Source of the DNA: Gammaproteobacteria bacterium
Lineage (GTDB): Bacteria; Pseudomonadota; Gammaproteobacteria; Steroidobacterales; Woeseiaceae
Direction: 5' to 3'
DNA length: 64,000 bases
NCBI GenBank assembly: GCA_029884165.1
Contig: JAOUIH010000006.1
Location: 1-64,000, forward strand
Below, in pieces: positions 7,093 to 15,904 of this stretch; position 1 is the stretch's first letter, and every line of letters starts with the position of its first letter. Position numbers and translations under genes: made by a program. The notes beneath the pieces are model-generated. The model was given only the letters and a program-made list of their open reading frames with translations. It made no database searches and had not been told where the DNA came from.

Positions 7093-7815
7093 ATGAATAG
7101 CAGGATCTTACTGGCAGCACTGGCTGTATCCGCCCTGGCGAACCCGGCATTGGCCGGCGAAAGCAGTTCGGGCAAGGAGGTCGTAGGCGTCGGCTCGGGC
7201 GCCGTCGTGGGCGCGATCGCGGGCGGCCCGGTAGGTGCCATCATCGGCGCCGCCATCGGCGCCAAACTGGGCGACGCATTTTACCGGCAGGACGTCGAGG
7301 TAGAGCAGCTGACCGCCGACCTCGGTGCCGCCCGGCAGCGCGAGGGCCGTCTGCGCGGCGAAGTCGGCACGCTGAATGCGAGCGTCGACCGGCTGGGCGC
7401 GGAACTCGATCGCATGCGCGGCCTGGCCCGGCCGGAACTGCTGGCCCTGCTGCAGTCCGGCATCGAGATGGACCTGCTGTTCCGCACCGACGAGGACGCG
7501 CTGTCCGACGATACGGCGACGCGCCTGCGACAGTTCGCGGCGAGCCTCGCGGCGATGCCCGATGTGGCCATAAAGCTCGACGGTTATGCCGACGAGCGTG
7601 GCGATGCGGACTATAACCGCGAGCTATCGGAGCGGCGCGCGGCATCGGTCCGGGCCCTGCTCGTGTCCGGCGGCGTCCGCGCCGAGCGCATCCGGGTCGA
7701 TGCGCACGGAGAATCGCCAGCGGCCGACAGCAACGCCGACAGCTACGCGCTGGAGCGCAAGGTCAGCCTGACACTGTTCCTCGACGACTCGCCGGCGGTT
7801 GCGTCCAATCCCTGA
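7093..7815 (+). CDS. Glycine-zipper OmpA-family protein
   Basis: 240 residues. The ATG at 7093 follows GGAGGA and opens a signal peptide (cleavage probably after NPALA, residue 21); an in-frame upstream ATG at 7039 would add 18 residues without a signal shape. Residues 30-60 are a glycine zipper (GSGAVVGAIAGGPVGAIIGAAIG), residues 66-110 a short coiled coil, and 125-235 an OmpA-type peptidoglycan-binding domain with GYADERGDADYNRELSERRA (Asp167, Arg181). The combination resembles the PdsO-type OmpA proteins known from proteobacterial sortase systems, but no sortase is visible. It could be the cell-wall anchor of the upstream machine; that link is only positional. Confidence 0.82.
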   Translation: MNSRILLAALAVSALANPALAGESSSGKEVVGVGSGAVVGAIAGGPVGAIIGAAIGAKLGDAFYRQDVEVEQLTADLGAARQREGRLRGEVGTLNASVDRLGAELDRMRGLARPELLALLQSGIEMDLLFRTDEDALSDDTATRLRQFAASLAAMPDVAIKLDGYADERGDADYNRELSERRAASVRALLVSGGVRAERIRVDAHGESPAADSNADSYALERKVSLTLFLDDSPAVASNP

Positions 7816-7848
7816 CCCCCTGCGAACCCGGCCTGGAGTCTCGCTTCG

Positions 7849-7876
7849 GCCGGCCCTTGCGGGCCGGCTTCTTTTT
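7849..7876 (+). terminator. Rho-independent terminator after the OmpA-family gene
   Basis: Perfect 8-bp stem GCCGGCCC/GGGCCGGC around loop TTGC, followed by TTCTTTTT. It lies 33 bases past the stop of the OmpA-family gene and before phhB. Confidence 0.85.
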
Positions 7877-7975
7877 GCCCGCCCACCCGGATCAGGAACA
7901 GGGAACTCCATTTTTCATGCAAAAGCCGATGCCTCGCCTTATAGTGTGGCCGGGTTTCTGCCGGAACATGTACTC

Positions 7976-8317
7976 ATGACCGACCTGGCGCAACGAAAGT
8001 GCAAGCCCTGCGAGGGCGGCGTCGAGCCACTTGCCCCTGATGCGGCGCGCACGCTGCTGGCGGCGCTCGACGACGCCTGGTCGCTGTCCGACGACGGCCG
8101 GTCGATATTCCGTGAGTTCCACTTCCCCGGCTATGGCCGAACGATGGCATTCGTCAACGCCGTCGCGTGGATTGCAACGGTCGAGGGGCATCATCCTGAC
8201 CTCCGAGTCGGCTACAGCAAGTGTGTCGTCGACTACACGACGCACGCGATTGGCGGGCTCTCCGATAACGACTTTATCTGCGCAGCCAAGATCGACCGGC
8301 TGCTGGCCGACGCATGA
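7976..8317 (+). CDS. phhB: 4a-hydroxytetrahydrobiopterin dehydratase (pterin-4a-carbinolamine dehydratase)
   Basis: 113 residues, the usual length. It has the PCD signature GHHPDLRVGY, with His72, His73, Pro74 and Asp75 forming the pterin-binding and catalytic motif. The enzyme regenerates dihydrobiopterin after aromatic amino-acid hydroxylation and in many proteobacteria supports phenylalanine hydroxylase. No phhA is present in the window; the homogentisate genes at 51-54 kb could be the downstream end of the same catabolism. The last four bases overlap the start of the dehydratase gene (ATGA). Confidence 0.9.
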   Translation: MTDLAQRKCKPCEGGVEPLAPDAARTLLAALDDAWSLSDDGRSIFREFHFPGYGRTMAFVNAVAWIATVEGHHPDLRVGYSKCVVDYTTHAIGGLSDNDFICAAKIDRLLADA

Positions 8318-9324
8318 ACGCGCCGCATGTGCCGGACATAGGGGACGTCGAGGCTGCCGCGGAGCGCTTGCGCGGCATCGCGGTGGAAACGCCGCTCCTT
8401 CGCTCGCCCGAACTCGACGAGCGGGTCGGCGGCACGGTGCTGCTGAAAGCCGAGAACCTGCAGCGTACGGGTTCGTTCAAGATCCGTGGCGCCTATAACC
8501 TGATGAGCCAGCTGACGCCCGAACAGGCGTCGCACGGCGTCGTAGCCTGGTCTTCCGGCAATCATGCGCAAGGCGTTGCAGCGGCCGGCACGCTGCTTGG
8601 CATCCGGACGACGATCGTCATGCCCGAAGATGCGCCGCGCGCGAAAATCGAAAACACGCGCAGGCTGGGCGGAGAGCCCGTGCTGTACGACCGTTACACT
8701 GGCGACCGCGAAGCGATCGCGCGCAAAATCGCCGCGGAGCGGGGTGCCGAACTGGTGCCGTCGTACGAACATTCGGACATCATCGCCGGCCAGGGTACCG
8801 TCGGACTCGAAATCATGGACCAGGCCCTGGACTATGGACTGGTACCCGACCAGGTGCTGATCTGCTGCGGCGGCGGGGGGCTGGGTTCGGGTTGCGCGAT
8901 CGCGATCAAGGCACGATCGGCGGAGACCCGGGTGTACCTCGTTGAACCGGAAGACTTCGACGATACAAGGCGTTCGTTCGAGCAGGGCCGCCGGGTGCGC
9001 AACGAAGGCAAGGCGCGGTCGATCTGTGATGCGCTGCAGACCGACATGCCGGGCCAGATGACCTTCGATATCAACCGCAGGCTGGCGTCGGGCGTTCTGA
9101 CCGTCAGCGACGACGAGGTCAGGGAGGCGATACGCTTTGCATTCCGGTACCTGAAACTGGTGGTCGAGCCGGGTGGTGCCGTCGCGCTTGCCGCTGTCCT
9201 GGCGGGCAAGGTGGATACGAACGGCAAGGTGACGGCAGTGGTGCTGAGCGGCGGCAACATAGACACGGCGCTGTTCGCCGCGATTCAGAGCGAGGACGGC
9301 GAGGAGCGTCTCAGCCCGAGTTGA
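8314..9324 (+). CDS. Threonine/serine dehydratase, PLP-dependent fold type II
   Basis: 336 residues. The PLP lysine is Lys56 in RTGSFKIRGA, the asparagine motif is SSGNHAQG, and the phosphate-binding glycine loop is CCGGGGLGSG. The length fits catabolic threonine ammonia-lyase or the 3-hydroxyaspartate/serine dehydratase group without the C-terminal ACT regulatory domain. It should deaminate L-threonine or L-serine to a 2-oxo acid in the cytoplasm. It overlaps phhB by 4 bases, so they are co-translated, and its 3' end overlaps the convergent ParA gene by 14 bases. Substrate is not decidable from sequence alone. Confidence 0.88.
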   Translation: MNAPHVPDIGDVEAAAERLRGIAVETPLLRSPELDERVGGTVLLKAENLQRTGSFKIRGAYNLMSQLTPEQASHGVVAWSSGNHAQGVAAAGTLLGIRTTIVMPEDAPRAKIENTRRLGGEPVLYDRYTGDREAIARKIAAERGAELVPSYEHSDIIAGQGTVGLEIMDQALDYGLVPDQVLICCGGGGLGSGCAIAIKARSAETRVYLVEPEDFDDTRRSFEQGRRVRNEGKARSICDALQTDMPGQMTFDINRRLASGVLTVSDDEVREAIRFAFRYLKLVVEPGGAVALAAVLAGKVDTNGKVTAVVLSGGNIDTALFAAIQSEDGEERLSPS

Positions 9325-10078
9325 TCAGCGGGTTGTGCAACACGGTAACGTTGCCGGCCGGCTTGTTGCTGACGCCGGTATCGTGCAGGTCGCGCCGTCG
9401 GTTCGGCCAGCTATCCAGCCAGTCGATGACTTTTTGCAGCTCGTCGAGATCCTTTTGCACCTTGTATCCCGGCATGTCGACGATTCCGACGCCTTCCTCC
9501 GACGCGTGCACGAAATTCTGGCTGTCGCGCATAACCGCGATGATCGGGATTCCGAGCGAACTGAGGAAGCGCATCAGCTTGTCGAAGCTCTTCGTGTTCT
9601 GCCGTGTGCGGTTGGCGACGACGGCGAGCTTGTTGTCCCGCCTGTCGACCTTGGCTACGAGGAGCAGGTCTGCGACGGCACGCGATGCTGCGTGGATGTC
9701 TATCGACGACGGCAGGACAGGCACGAGGATACTCGTTGCATCCCCGGTGAGAGCCCGCAGGTCGTCGTGCGTCAGGCTCGCCGGCGAGTCGACGATCAGG
9801 TTCTTCGTCTCGTTCGGCACGCGCAGCTGCCAGCTCCGCGTCGCCTGCATGCTCTTCTTGTATGCAGCGATGCCATGGATCGGGGGCTGGGCGGCTTCCC
9901 GCTTGTCCAGCCAGCGCATCGACGAACCCTGCGGGTCGCAGTCCATCAGCGCCGGCATCGGCCCCTGCTTCGCGTAGAAGCTGGCGATGTTCGTCGCGAG
10001 CGTCGTCTTGCCGCAACCACCCTTGGGGTTCAGGATGACGATCGTGTTCAGGTCGCGTCTGTTTGGCGTAATGAGCAT
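9311..10078 (-). CDS. ParA/MinD-family ATPase, solitary
   Basis: 255 residues with the deviant Walker A KGGCGKTT at 19-26, the DCDPQGS motif near 46-52 and DSPAS as switch II. These are features of ParA/Soj-type ATPases that position chromosomes, plasmids or protein clusters. There is no ParB, parS-like repeat array, chemotaxis or carbon-fixation gene beside it, so the cargo is unknown. The C-terminal tail beyond about residue 225 (SWPNRRRDLHDTGVSN) is not part of the fold. The 186 bases between its start and the next gene hold nothing recognisable. Confidence 0.85.
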   Translation of the reverse strand: MLITPNRRDLNTIVILNPKGGCGKTTLATNIASFYAKQGPMPALMDCDPQGSSMRWLDKREAAQPPIHGIAAYKKSMQATRSWQLRVPNETKNLIVDSPASLTHDDLRALTGDATSILVPVLPSSIDIHAASRAVADLLLVAKVDRRDNKLAVVANRTRQNTKSFDKLMRFLSSLGIPIIAVMRDSQNFVHASEEGVGIVDMPGYKVQKDLDELQKVIDWLDSWPNRRRDLHDTGVSNKPAGNVTVLHNPLINSG

Positions 10079-10264
10079 TGTCTTCGCGTCTGCCTGCTCG
10101 CTGTAATCCCGACTCGCAGCTATGAATACTCGACGTACCTGCCCTCATCGGGCTGAGTACTGCGTCACACTGTCACGCAATACCGGCCGCAGTTCCTTGC
10201 GCCGGTTCACATAATACCGGACCCGGATGGCGGCTGTTAGCCGTCTGCGGACATCCCGCTCGCG

Positions 10265-11146
10265 TCATCGGACCGCATCCGGCCGTTTCCTGCCGGTAAT
10301 CGCCAGCGCAATGCCACCGAGAATCAGGGTGCCGGAGACAAGCAGCCGCGCGGACGCGGGCTCACCCAGCAGGACGACGCCGCCGGCCGCCGCTATCGCC
10401 GGCACGGAGAGCTGGACGAGCGCAGCCTGCGCCGACGAGAGGCCGCTCAGCGCGGCATACCAGATGACGTAGCCCAGGCCGGACGTCATGCCACCCGACA
10501 GCAGCGCGAGCGCCGCGCCTTGCACGGAAACCGAAGCGCCCCCCGAAGCGGCCGTGACGAGCAACAGCGCCGGCACGACGGCCAGCACGAAATTCCGGGT
10601 CGTGGCGGCCAGCGCGTCGGACTCGCGGCGGCCGAGCAGCGAGTAGATGCCCCAGGCGACACCGGCGAGCCCCATCGCGACCGCGCCCCAGCCCGATGGA
10701 GCCCCGGCACCCGGCAGGAGAAGCCAGCCGAGGCCGCCCGCGGCCAGCAGCCAGCCCAGCCATTCCGGTGCCGACGGCCGCTCGCCGGCCAGCAGTGCCG
10801 CCGCCAGCATGGTCGCCTGCACGAGGCCGAACAGCAGCAGCGCACCGGTTGCGGCGTCGAGCCCAATGTACGCATACGAAAACAGGGCAGCGTAGGCGAA
10901 CAGGGCGAGGGCCGGTCGCCAGCCCCCGGTCGTCTGCCGGTCCACTCTTGGCCGTGCCATGAGGGCGCTGATGAGGGCGAGCGTCGCGGCTCCGGCCAGC
11001 ACGCGCAGGCCGGTGAAACTTGCCGCGTCGATCGCGCCGCCGGCGAGTGCCTTGCGGCAGATCAACGAGTTGCCGGCGAACGCCAGCATCGCAACGGCGG
11101 TGAGTGCGGCGGTTTTCAGGTCGACCGCTGCAGGGAGCCGCCTCAC
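10265..11146 (-). CDS. EamA/DMT-family exporter
   Basis: 293 residues from a GTG start, with about ten membrane helices arranged as two EamA repeats. The first repeat starts AMLAFAGNSLICRKAL with IDAASFTGLRVLAGAATL; the second repeats SLLGR and GGMTSGLGYVIWY. The family exports amino acids and other small metabolites across the inner membrane by proton or solute antiport; the substrate cannot be told. It lies 46 bases downstream of the methyltransferase gene on the same strand, probably as the last gene of a three-gene unit. Confidence 0.88.
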   Translation of the reverse strand: MRRLPAAVDLKTAALTAVAMLAFAGNSLICRKALAGGAIDAASFTGLRVLAGAATLALISALMARPRVDRQTTGGWRPALALFAYAALFSYAYIGLDAATGALLLFGLVQATMLAAALLAGERPSAPEWLGWLLAAGGLGWLLLPGAGAPSGWGAVAMGLAGVAWGIYSLLGRRESDALAATTRNFVLAVVPALLLVTAASGGASVSVQGAALALLSGGMTSGLGYVIWYAALSGLSSAQAALVQLSVPAIAAAGGVVLLGEPASARLLVSGTLILGGIALAITGRKRPDAVR

Positions 11147-11192
11147 GTGAGATCGGGCAGACGCCGCGCGCCGGTCGTCCGCCCTGCGATCG

Positions 11193-11960
11193 TCATTCGG
11201 CCGGTTTGCGCAGCTTCAGCACGAAACGATCGGTCATGCCGCGCAGACCTTCCGAGAACACGTTTTGCGTCCGGTCGTCCTCCGCGAAGTGCAGCACGTC
11301 GCTCTCGCTCTCGACGACGAAACCCGCCGCCTCGGCGGCTTCGACGACGCGCGATTTCTCGATCCGGTGCAGGGCAGCGTTGTCCGTGCCGGCATTGCCC
11401 GCATGGTCGATGACACCAAACACGCCGCCCGGCTTCAGGACGGACTTCACGGATTCGAGCATTGCCACGGCGGCTTCGGCGCCGTCGCGGTTGTATACGT
11501 CGTGGAAGTTGAGGGCGCTCAGCGCGACATCGAAGGGCCCGTCGGCGGCGGCGAGATCACCGAAATTCTTGTCGAGGCGTATGACGTTGGGCAGCCGCCC
11601 GTCCGCGAGCCTCGCGTTCAGCGCCTTGTCATTTGCGCCGTCCCGGAATCGCAGAATGAAGTCCGGATTCTGTGCAGCGACCCGACCGTCCGGCCCCACC
11701 GCCAGCGACAGGACCTCCGTGTACCAGCCGCCTGCCGCCATGATGTCGATGACGCTCATGCCCGCCTCGACGCCGAGGAATTCGAGAACCTGGGCGGGAC
11801 GCCGCCCTGCGTCGCGGGCCCGGTCGTCGGCCGAGCGGGTCTCGCTCGCGATGCGCTCGGCCAGCGTATGGTGCGCGCCATACAGCGCCGTCGCGGAGAG
11901 CGCTCCCAGCGCCAGCGCCGCCAGCCGCATGGTGATCCCGGACTTCAGTCTGCTCTGCAT
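11193..11960 (-). CDS. Exported class I SAM-dependent methyltransferase-like protein
   Basis: 255 residues starting at the ATG whose upstream GGAG is 7 bases away; an in-frame extension upstream is not needed. Residues 1-30 look like a signal peptide (MQSRLKSGITMRLAALALGALSATALYG is split between a basic start and a hydrophobic core). The rest is a class I methyltransferase fold with motif I VIDIMAAGGWYTEV, then LNFHDVY and LKPGGVFGVIDH. Periplasmic methyltransferase-like proteins of this type are common in proteobacteria but have no settled function. Neighbours on the same strand are the GFA-family gene (100 bases upstream) and the DMT exporter. Confidence 0.82.
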   Translation of the reverse strand: MQSRLKSGITMRLAALALGALSATALYGAHHTLAERIASETRSADDRARDAGRRPAQVLEFLGVEAGMSVIDIMAAGGWYTEVLSLAVGPDGRVAAQNPDFILRFRDGANDKALNARLADGRLPNVIRLDKNFGDLAAADGPFDVALSALNFHDVYNRDGAEAAVAMLESVKSVLKPGGVFGVIDHAGNAGTDNAALHRIEKSRVVEAAEAAGFVVESESDVLHFAEDDRTQNVFSEGLRGMTDRFVLKLRKPAE

Positions 11961-12060
11961 GTCGATTCTCCAACCTGGCGGGATACGTGGCCGCGGCCGG
12001 CGGGTTCCCGCGGACCCGCTGCCGGCCATCGTCCTGGGCAGCGGCCAGCATAGCGGAAAC

Positions 12061-12480
12061 TCATCCCTGCGGATATTCGGCCCAGGCGGGGAGCTCGTCC
12101 TGGTCGCAGGACCAGCCGGCGCGCGAGTCCCAGAAGATACGGCCGAGGGGCCTGGCCAGCGGCTCGCTGTCGAGCGAGCCGGCCGGTACGACCGCCATGC
12201 TGAGATCCGGCGCGACGCGCGGCAGCGGGCTGCCGCAGATCGGGCAAAAAACCGTCCGAAAACGCGCTGCGTCCGGTACCTTGTAGCTCGCCAGCAGGTC
12301 CTCGCCGGCAGTCCAGCGCACGCTGTCGGGTACGAGGATCAGGTTGGTCGCGTGCCCGGTGCCGGTCGCCTTGCGGCAACGACGGCAGTGGCAGTGCAGA
12401 AACGTCCGCAGCTCGCCGCTGATCTCGAAGCGAATCGCGCCGCACAGGCAGCCGCCCATCAGGGTCTCTCGCGTCATCAA
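12061..12480 (-). CDS. GFA/CENP-V-family zinc protein
   Basis: 139 residues with the cysteine set of the glutathione-dependent formaldehyde-activating enzyme family: GGCLCG (Cys11, Cys13), HCHCRRC (Cys30, Cys32, Cys35) and FCPICGS (Cys79, Cys82). These bind two zinc ions. The family often acts as, or is annotated as, glutathione-S-conjugate or aldehyde detoxification, but most members are uncharacterised. It is the first of three minus-strand genes. Confidence 0.88.
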   Translation of the reverse strand: MMTRETLMGGCLCGAIRFEISGELRTFLHCHCRRCRKATGTGHATNLILVPDSVRWTAGEDLLASYKVPDAARFRTVFCPICGSPLPRVAPDLSMAVVPAGSLDSEPLARPLGRIFWDSRAGWSCDQDELPAWAEYPQG

Positions 12481-12598
12481 TGCACCTCGCCACAGGCCGG
12501 GACCGGCTCCATGATAGCCGACGGGTTGGCGCGATGGGCCGGGGCGTGACGCCCGGCATGGCGTGAGCAGCCGCCCCGCTGCATACTTGCTTCACCCC

Positions 12599-13882
12599 AT
12601 GGCCAACCCAGACCCAAATCCAGCGGCTGCCAGGCAATATGACCTGCCGTATGCCGTGCTGCTGTTCGCAATCGCGGTACTGGTTGTGGGTTTCGCGATC
12701 GACAGGCAGGGTCTCCTGGCGGGCAGTCCCGGCTGGGGAACCGCCGTTTTTTTCGTCGCTTACGGGCTGTTCACGATTACGGTCGGCTTCCCGCACCCGG
12801 GCTTCGGGCATGTCTCCTTCGACCGTGTTGCGCAGATCGCGAGCCTGCTCGTGCTCGGGCCGGTCGACGCGGCCTGGATCAATGGCGTCGCATCACTGAT
12901 CTATCCCTGGCACCGCCTCCGTAGCGGCACGCCGCTCAGAACGGTGCTGACCGCGTCACTGCACAACGCCGGCCTGATGTCGCTCGCGATACTCGGCTGC
13001 GGTCAGGCTTACGTGATGCTCGGCGGTCCGGTGCCGCCGGTCGACCTGAACCTGCGGACGGTGGGCCTGTTGCTGTTCCTGATGCTGGCGATGCAGGTCG
13101 TCAACGATCTCGGCATGATGGTGCTGTTCAGGATGCGGCGCGTGAGCCCGTCCAAGGTGCTCAACATATTCACGACCGGCCTGGAGCTGAGTTCCGGACT
13201 CGTGGCGATCCTGGTGGCTCTCGCCTGGGTCAATTTCGACGGGCCGTTCTTCGTATTGCTGTTGCTCGTGCTGAGCCTCGGCATGCTCGCGCTGAAAAAC
13301 TATGCGGTCATCCGCATTCGCCTCGAGGCGCTGGTCGACGAACGAACCGAGGAATTGAGGCTCAAGTCGATCGAGCTGGAGCGACAGGCAACTCACGACA
13401 AGCTGACGGGCCTCTACAACCGACGCTATGCCGACGACTATCTGCAACGTGAGATCGAGAACGCCCATCGCTACGGACGAGAGTTCACGATTGCGCTCGC
13501 CGACATAGACCACTTCAAGAGCATCAATGACCGGTTTTCGCACGCCGTCGGCGATCGGGTTCTTGCCCGGATCGCAGAGATCCTGGTCTCGCGCTGCCGC
13601 AAGACCGACATGGTCGCGCGTTACGGAGGCGAGGAATTCCTGATCTGTTTTCCGGATACGAGTACGGAATTCGCCGAGCAGATCTGCAGCCAGATCCGTC
13701 TCGCCGTGGAGGAGGCGAACTGGTCCGGCATACATCCTGGGATACCGGAGGCAATCGACATCACGATCAGCTTCGGCATCGCCGAGATAGGTGACGATTC
13801 GCGGCGGACGACCGTCCTCAGCGAGGCGGACACTCGCCTTTACAAGGCGAAGCACGGGGGCAGGAATCGGGTCGTCGTCTGA
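12599..13882 (+). CDS. Membrane diguanylate cyclase (GGDEF)
   Basis: 427 residues from the ATG at 12599; a GTG at 12563 would add 12 residues, and neither has a strong ribosome site. About six membrane helices occupy residues 15-235, then a short helical linker (RLEALVDERTEELRLKSIEL) leads to a GGDEF domain. The active site is GGEEF at 343-347, and RKTD lies exactly five residues before it, which is the inhibitory I-site. It should therefore make cyclic di-GMP and be product-inhibited. No EAL or HD-GYP partner is nearby. Confidence 0.9.
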   Translation: MANPDPNPAAARQYDLPYAVLLFAIAVLVVGFAIDRQGLLAGSPGWGTAVFFVAYGLFTITVGFPHPGFGHVSFDRVAQIASLLVLGPVDAAWINGVASLIYPWHRLRSGTPLRTVLTASLHNAGLMSLAILGCGQAYVMLGGPVPPVDLNLRTVGLLLFLMLAMQVVNDLGMMVLFRMRRVSPSKVLNIFTTGLELSSGLVAILVALAWVNFDGPFFVLLLLVLSLGMLALKNYAVIRIRLEALVDERTEELRLKSIELERQATHDKLTGLYNRRYADDYLQREIENAHRYGREFTIALADIDHFKSINDRFSHAVGDRVLARIAEILVSRCRKTDMVARYGGEEFLICFPDTSTEFAEQICSQIRLAVEEANWSGIHPGIPEAIDITISFGIAEIGDDSRRTTVLSEADTRLYKAKHGGRNRVVV

Positions 13883-13897
13883 ACCGGGGGTCGAGAC

Positions 13898-15748
13898 TCA
13901 GAACATCTCGCTCGGGCCCGGCACATCGGTCGTCGGCTTGTCGCGCGCCGCAATCCAGTCACCGGTTATCATCTTGTCGTAGCTCAGGCCCGGGCCGACC
14001 ATCGGGTATACGCCCGCGTCGGGGTCGATGATCACCTCGAGGAATGCCGGGCCATCGAACGCGATGAACTCGGCGATCGTCGTCTCGATGTCTGCCTTGC
14101 GGTCCAGTCGCCTGGCGAACCGGAAGCCGTCGGCCTCCGCCGTCCTGACGAAATCCTTCCTGTGCAGGGACTTGTCGCTGCCGGACATCCGGCCCTTGTA
14201 GTAGAGCTTCTGCCACTGACGGACCATGCCGTCGCCGTAGTTATTGAGCACGACAATCTTGACCGGCAGCCCATAAGTCGTCGCCGTTTCGAGCTCGCCG
14301 ATGTTCATCCGCATGCTCGCGTCACCGTCGATGTCTATGACCAGCCGGGACGGCTGGGCGAACTGGGCGCCAATCGCCGCCGGCAGTCCGAATCCCATCG
14401 TTCCCATGCTCCCGGACGTCAGCCAGAGCCTCGGCTCCTTGAAGTCGAAATACTGCGCCGCCCACATCTGGTGCTGGCCGACGCCGGTGGTGATGATCGC
14501 CTGTCCTCCGGCCAGCCGATTCACGGCCTCGATGACGGCGTAGGGCTGGATCAGGGTGCTATTCCGGTCGTAGTTCATCCGGTGCCGCGACTTCAAGGCG
14601 GCGATGTGGCGGTGCCAGTCATCGAGCTGTTTTTCGAAGCCGATGCGCTTGCCGAAGGCCAGCAGGTCTTCGAGATCGCGCTTCATCACCCCCACGTGAT
14701 GCCAGTTGACGGATTTGACCTTGCCGATTTCCGATACGTCGATGTCGAAGTGTGCGATGTGACGCGCATTCGGCGCGAAGCGGCCAGGATCGCCGGCAAC
14801 CCGGTCGTCAAAGCGAGCGCCCACCGCTATCAGGAAATCGCAGTCCTCGACCGCGTAGTTCGCGAATGCGGTGCCGTGCATGCCCAGCATGTGCAGCGAC
14901 AGCGGGTGAGTAGTGTCACTGGCACCGAGACCCATCAGCGTCGTGGCGACCGGAATGCCGTAGGCGGCAGCAAAGCGCCGCATCGGCTTGGTAGCCTCGC
15001 CGTTGATCACGCCGCCGCCTGCGTAGATCAGCGGCCGTTCCGATTCGGCGAGCATCCGGTAGAAGCGTTCGCAGGCATCGTCCGTCAGCCGGTTGTCGAT
15101 CACGGCCTTGAGCCGCGTCCTGTAACCGGTCAGCGGCAACGATCCGCCTCCGGTGAACGCGCCCTCCCAGTTCTGTATGTCTTTAGGGATGTCGATGACG
15201 ACGGGTCCGGGACGCCCTGTGCGTGCGACCTCGAAAGCGGTCCGCATTGTCGCTTCGAGGCGGGTCGGGTCGGTGACGAGGAAAATATGTTTCGCGACCG
15301 CGCCCATGATCGCGGATACGGGCGCTTCCTGGAACGCATCGGTGCCTATGGCCTGGGTCGGCACCTGCCCGCAGATGACCACGATCGGGACGGAATCGGC
15401 CATGCAGTCGCGCACCGGCGTAACCGTGTTGGTCGCGCCGGGGCCCGACGTGACCATGACCACGCCGACGCGGCCGCTGGCGCGTGCATAGCCGGCCGCC
15501 ATGAAACCGGCGCCCTGTTCATTGGCCGGCACGATGAGCCGCATCGGCGACGTGCCGTCCGGCAGCCGGTGGCCGTCGTTGTAGCGGAAGACCGCGTCGT
15601 AGGTGGGCAGGATTGCGCCGCCGCTGTAACCGAACACCGTGTCGACGCGTTCGTCCGCCAGCACCTGCACGACGATGTCTGCCCCGGTCATGCGGGACCC
15701 GGCCAGCGGGTGGCTGTGGTTCTGGTCGGCGTCGACTAGCAAGTTCAT
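13898..15748 (-). CDS. ilvB: Acetolactate synthase large (catalytic) subunit
   Basis: 616 residues. TPP-dependent fold in the usual order: VDTVFGYSGGAILPTYDA at the N-terminus with the catalytic glutamate region PANEQGAGFMAAGYARA, the FAD/middle domain, and the C-terminal TPP-binding motif IDGDASMRMNIGELETA. It condenses pyruvate units, or pyruvate with 2-oxobutyrate, in isoleucine-valine-leucine synthesis. The regulatory subunit gene is not downstream but starts at 15905 on the opposite strand, an unusual layout. The upstream ribosome site is weak, and an internal ATG (residue 20, MTGADIVVQVL) is an alternative start. Confidence 0.95.
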   Translation of the reverse strand: MNLLVDADQNHSHPLAGSRMTGADIVVQVLADERVDTVFGYSGGAILPTYDAVFRYNDGHRLPDGTSPMRLIVPANEQGAGFMAAGYARASGRVGVVMVTSGPGATNTVTPVRDCMADSVPIVVICGQVPTQAIGTDAFQEAPVSAIMGAVAKHIFLVTDPTRLEATMRTAFEVARTGRPGPVVIDIPKDIQNWEGAFTGGGSLPLTGYRTRLKAVIDNRLTDDACERFYRMLAESERPLIYAGGGVINGEATKPMRRFAAAYGIPVATTLMGLGASDTTHPLSLHMLGMHGTAFANYAVEDCDFLIAVGARFDDRVAGDPGRFAPNARHIAHFDIDVSEIGKVKSVNWHHVGVMKRDLEDLLAFGKRIGFEKQLDDWHRHIAALKSRHRMNYDRNSTLIQPYAVIEAVNRLAGGQAIITTGVGQHQMWAAQYFDFKEPRLWLTSGSMGTMGFGLPAAIGAQFAQPSRLVIDIDGDASMRMNIGELETATTYGLPVKIVVLNNYGDGMVRQWQKLYYKGRMSGSDKSLHRKDFVRTAEADGFRFARRLDRKADIETTIAEFIAFDGPAFLEVIIDPDAGVYPMVGPGLSYDKMITGDWIAARDKPTTDVPGPSEMF

Positions 15749-15904
15749 GTGCGCGGCGGAAGCAGTGCGTAAGTGTCGGATTTCATGCGAGTGTTTACTA
15801 ATTTTTATTGCATTGCAATACTGCTTGCCCTGCGCCAGTATCCGGGCCTCCCGGCCGGCAATTGGTTTCAGGAGAATTCATCCAGGCCTTCGAGGACGAG
15901 CTGC
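15749..15904. promoter_or_regulatory. Divergent ilvB/ilvN control region with AT-rich palindrome
   Basis: The 156 bases between the two divergent acetolactate synthase genes include an AT-rich stretch at 15790-15822, which stands out in GC-rich DNA. It holds the palindrome ATTGCATTGCAAT at 15807-15819 (arms ATTGCA/TGCAAT around a central T), a possible dimeric regulator site. Promoter boxes for both directions could fit here (for example TTTACT at 15794 with AATACT at 15817 toward ilvN), but matches are weak. The operator role and the promoters are inference. Confidence 0.45.

Noticed and set aside
14162-15739. 525-residue open frame on the plus strand opposite ilvB
   Set aside because: The minus-strand frame is unmistakable acetolactate synthase; the plus frame has no domain.
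15773-15904. 44-residue N-terminal extension of the acetolactate synthase small subunit
   Set aside because: Known subunits start at the ACT domain; the extension covers the AT-rich control region. I also considered it as a leader peptide, but it is not rich in Ile, Val or Leu codons and has no attenuator hairpin.
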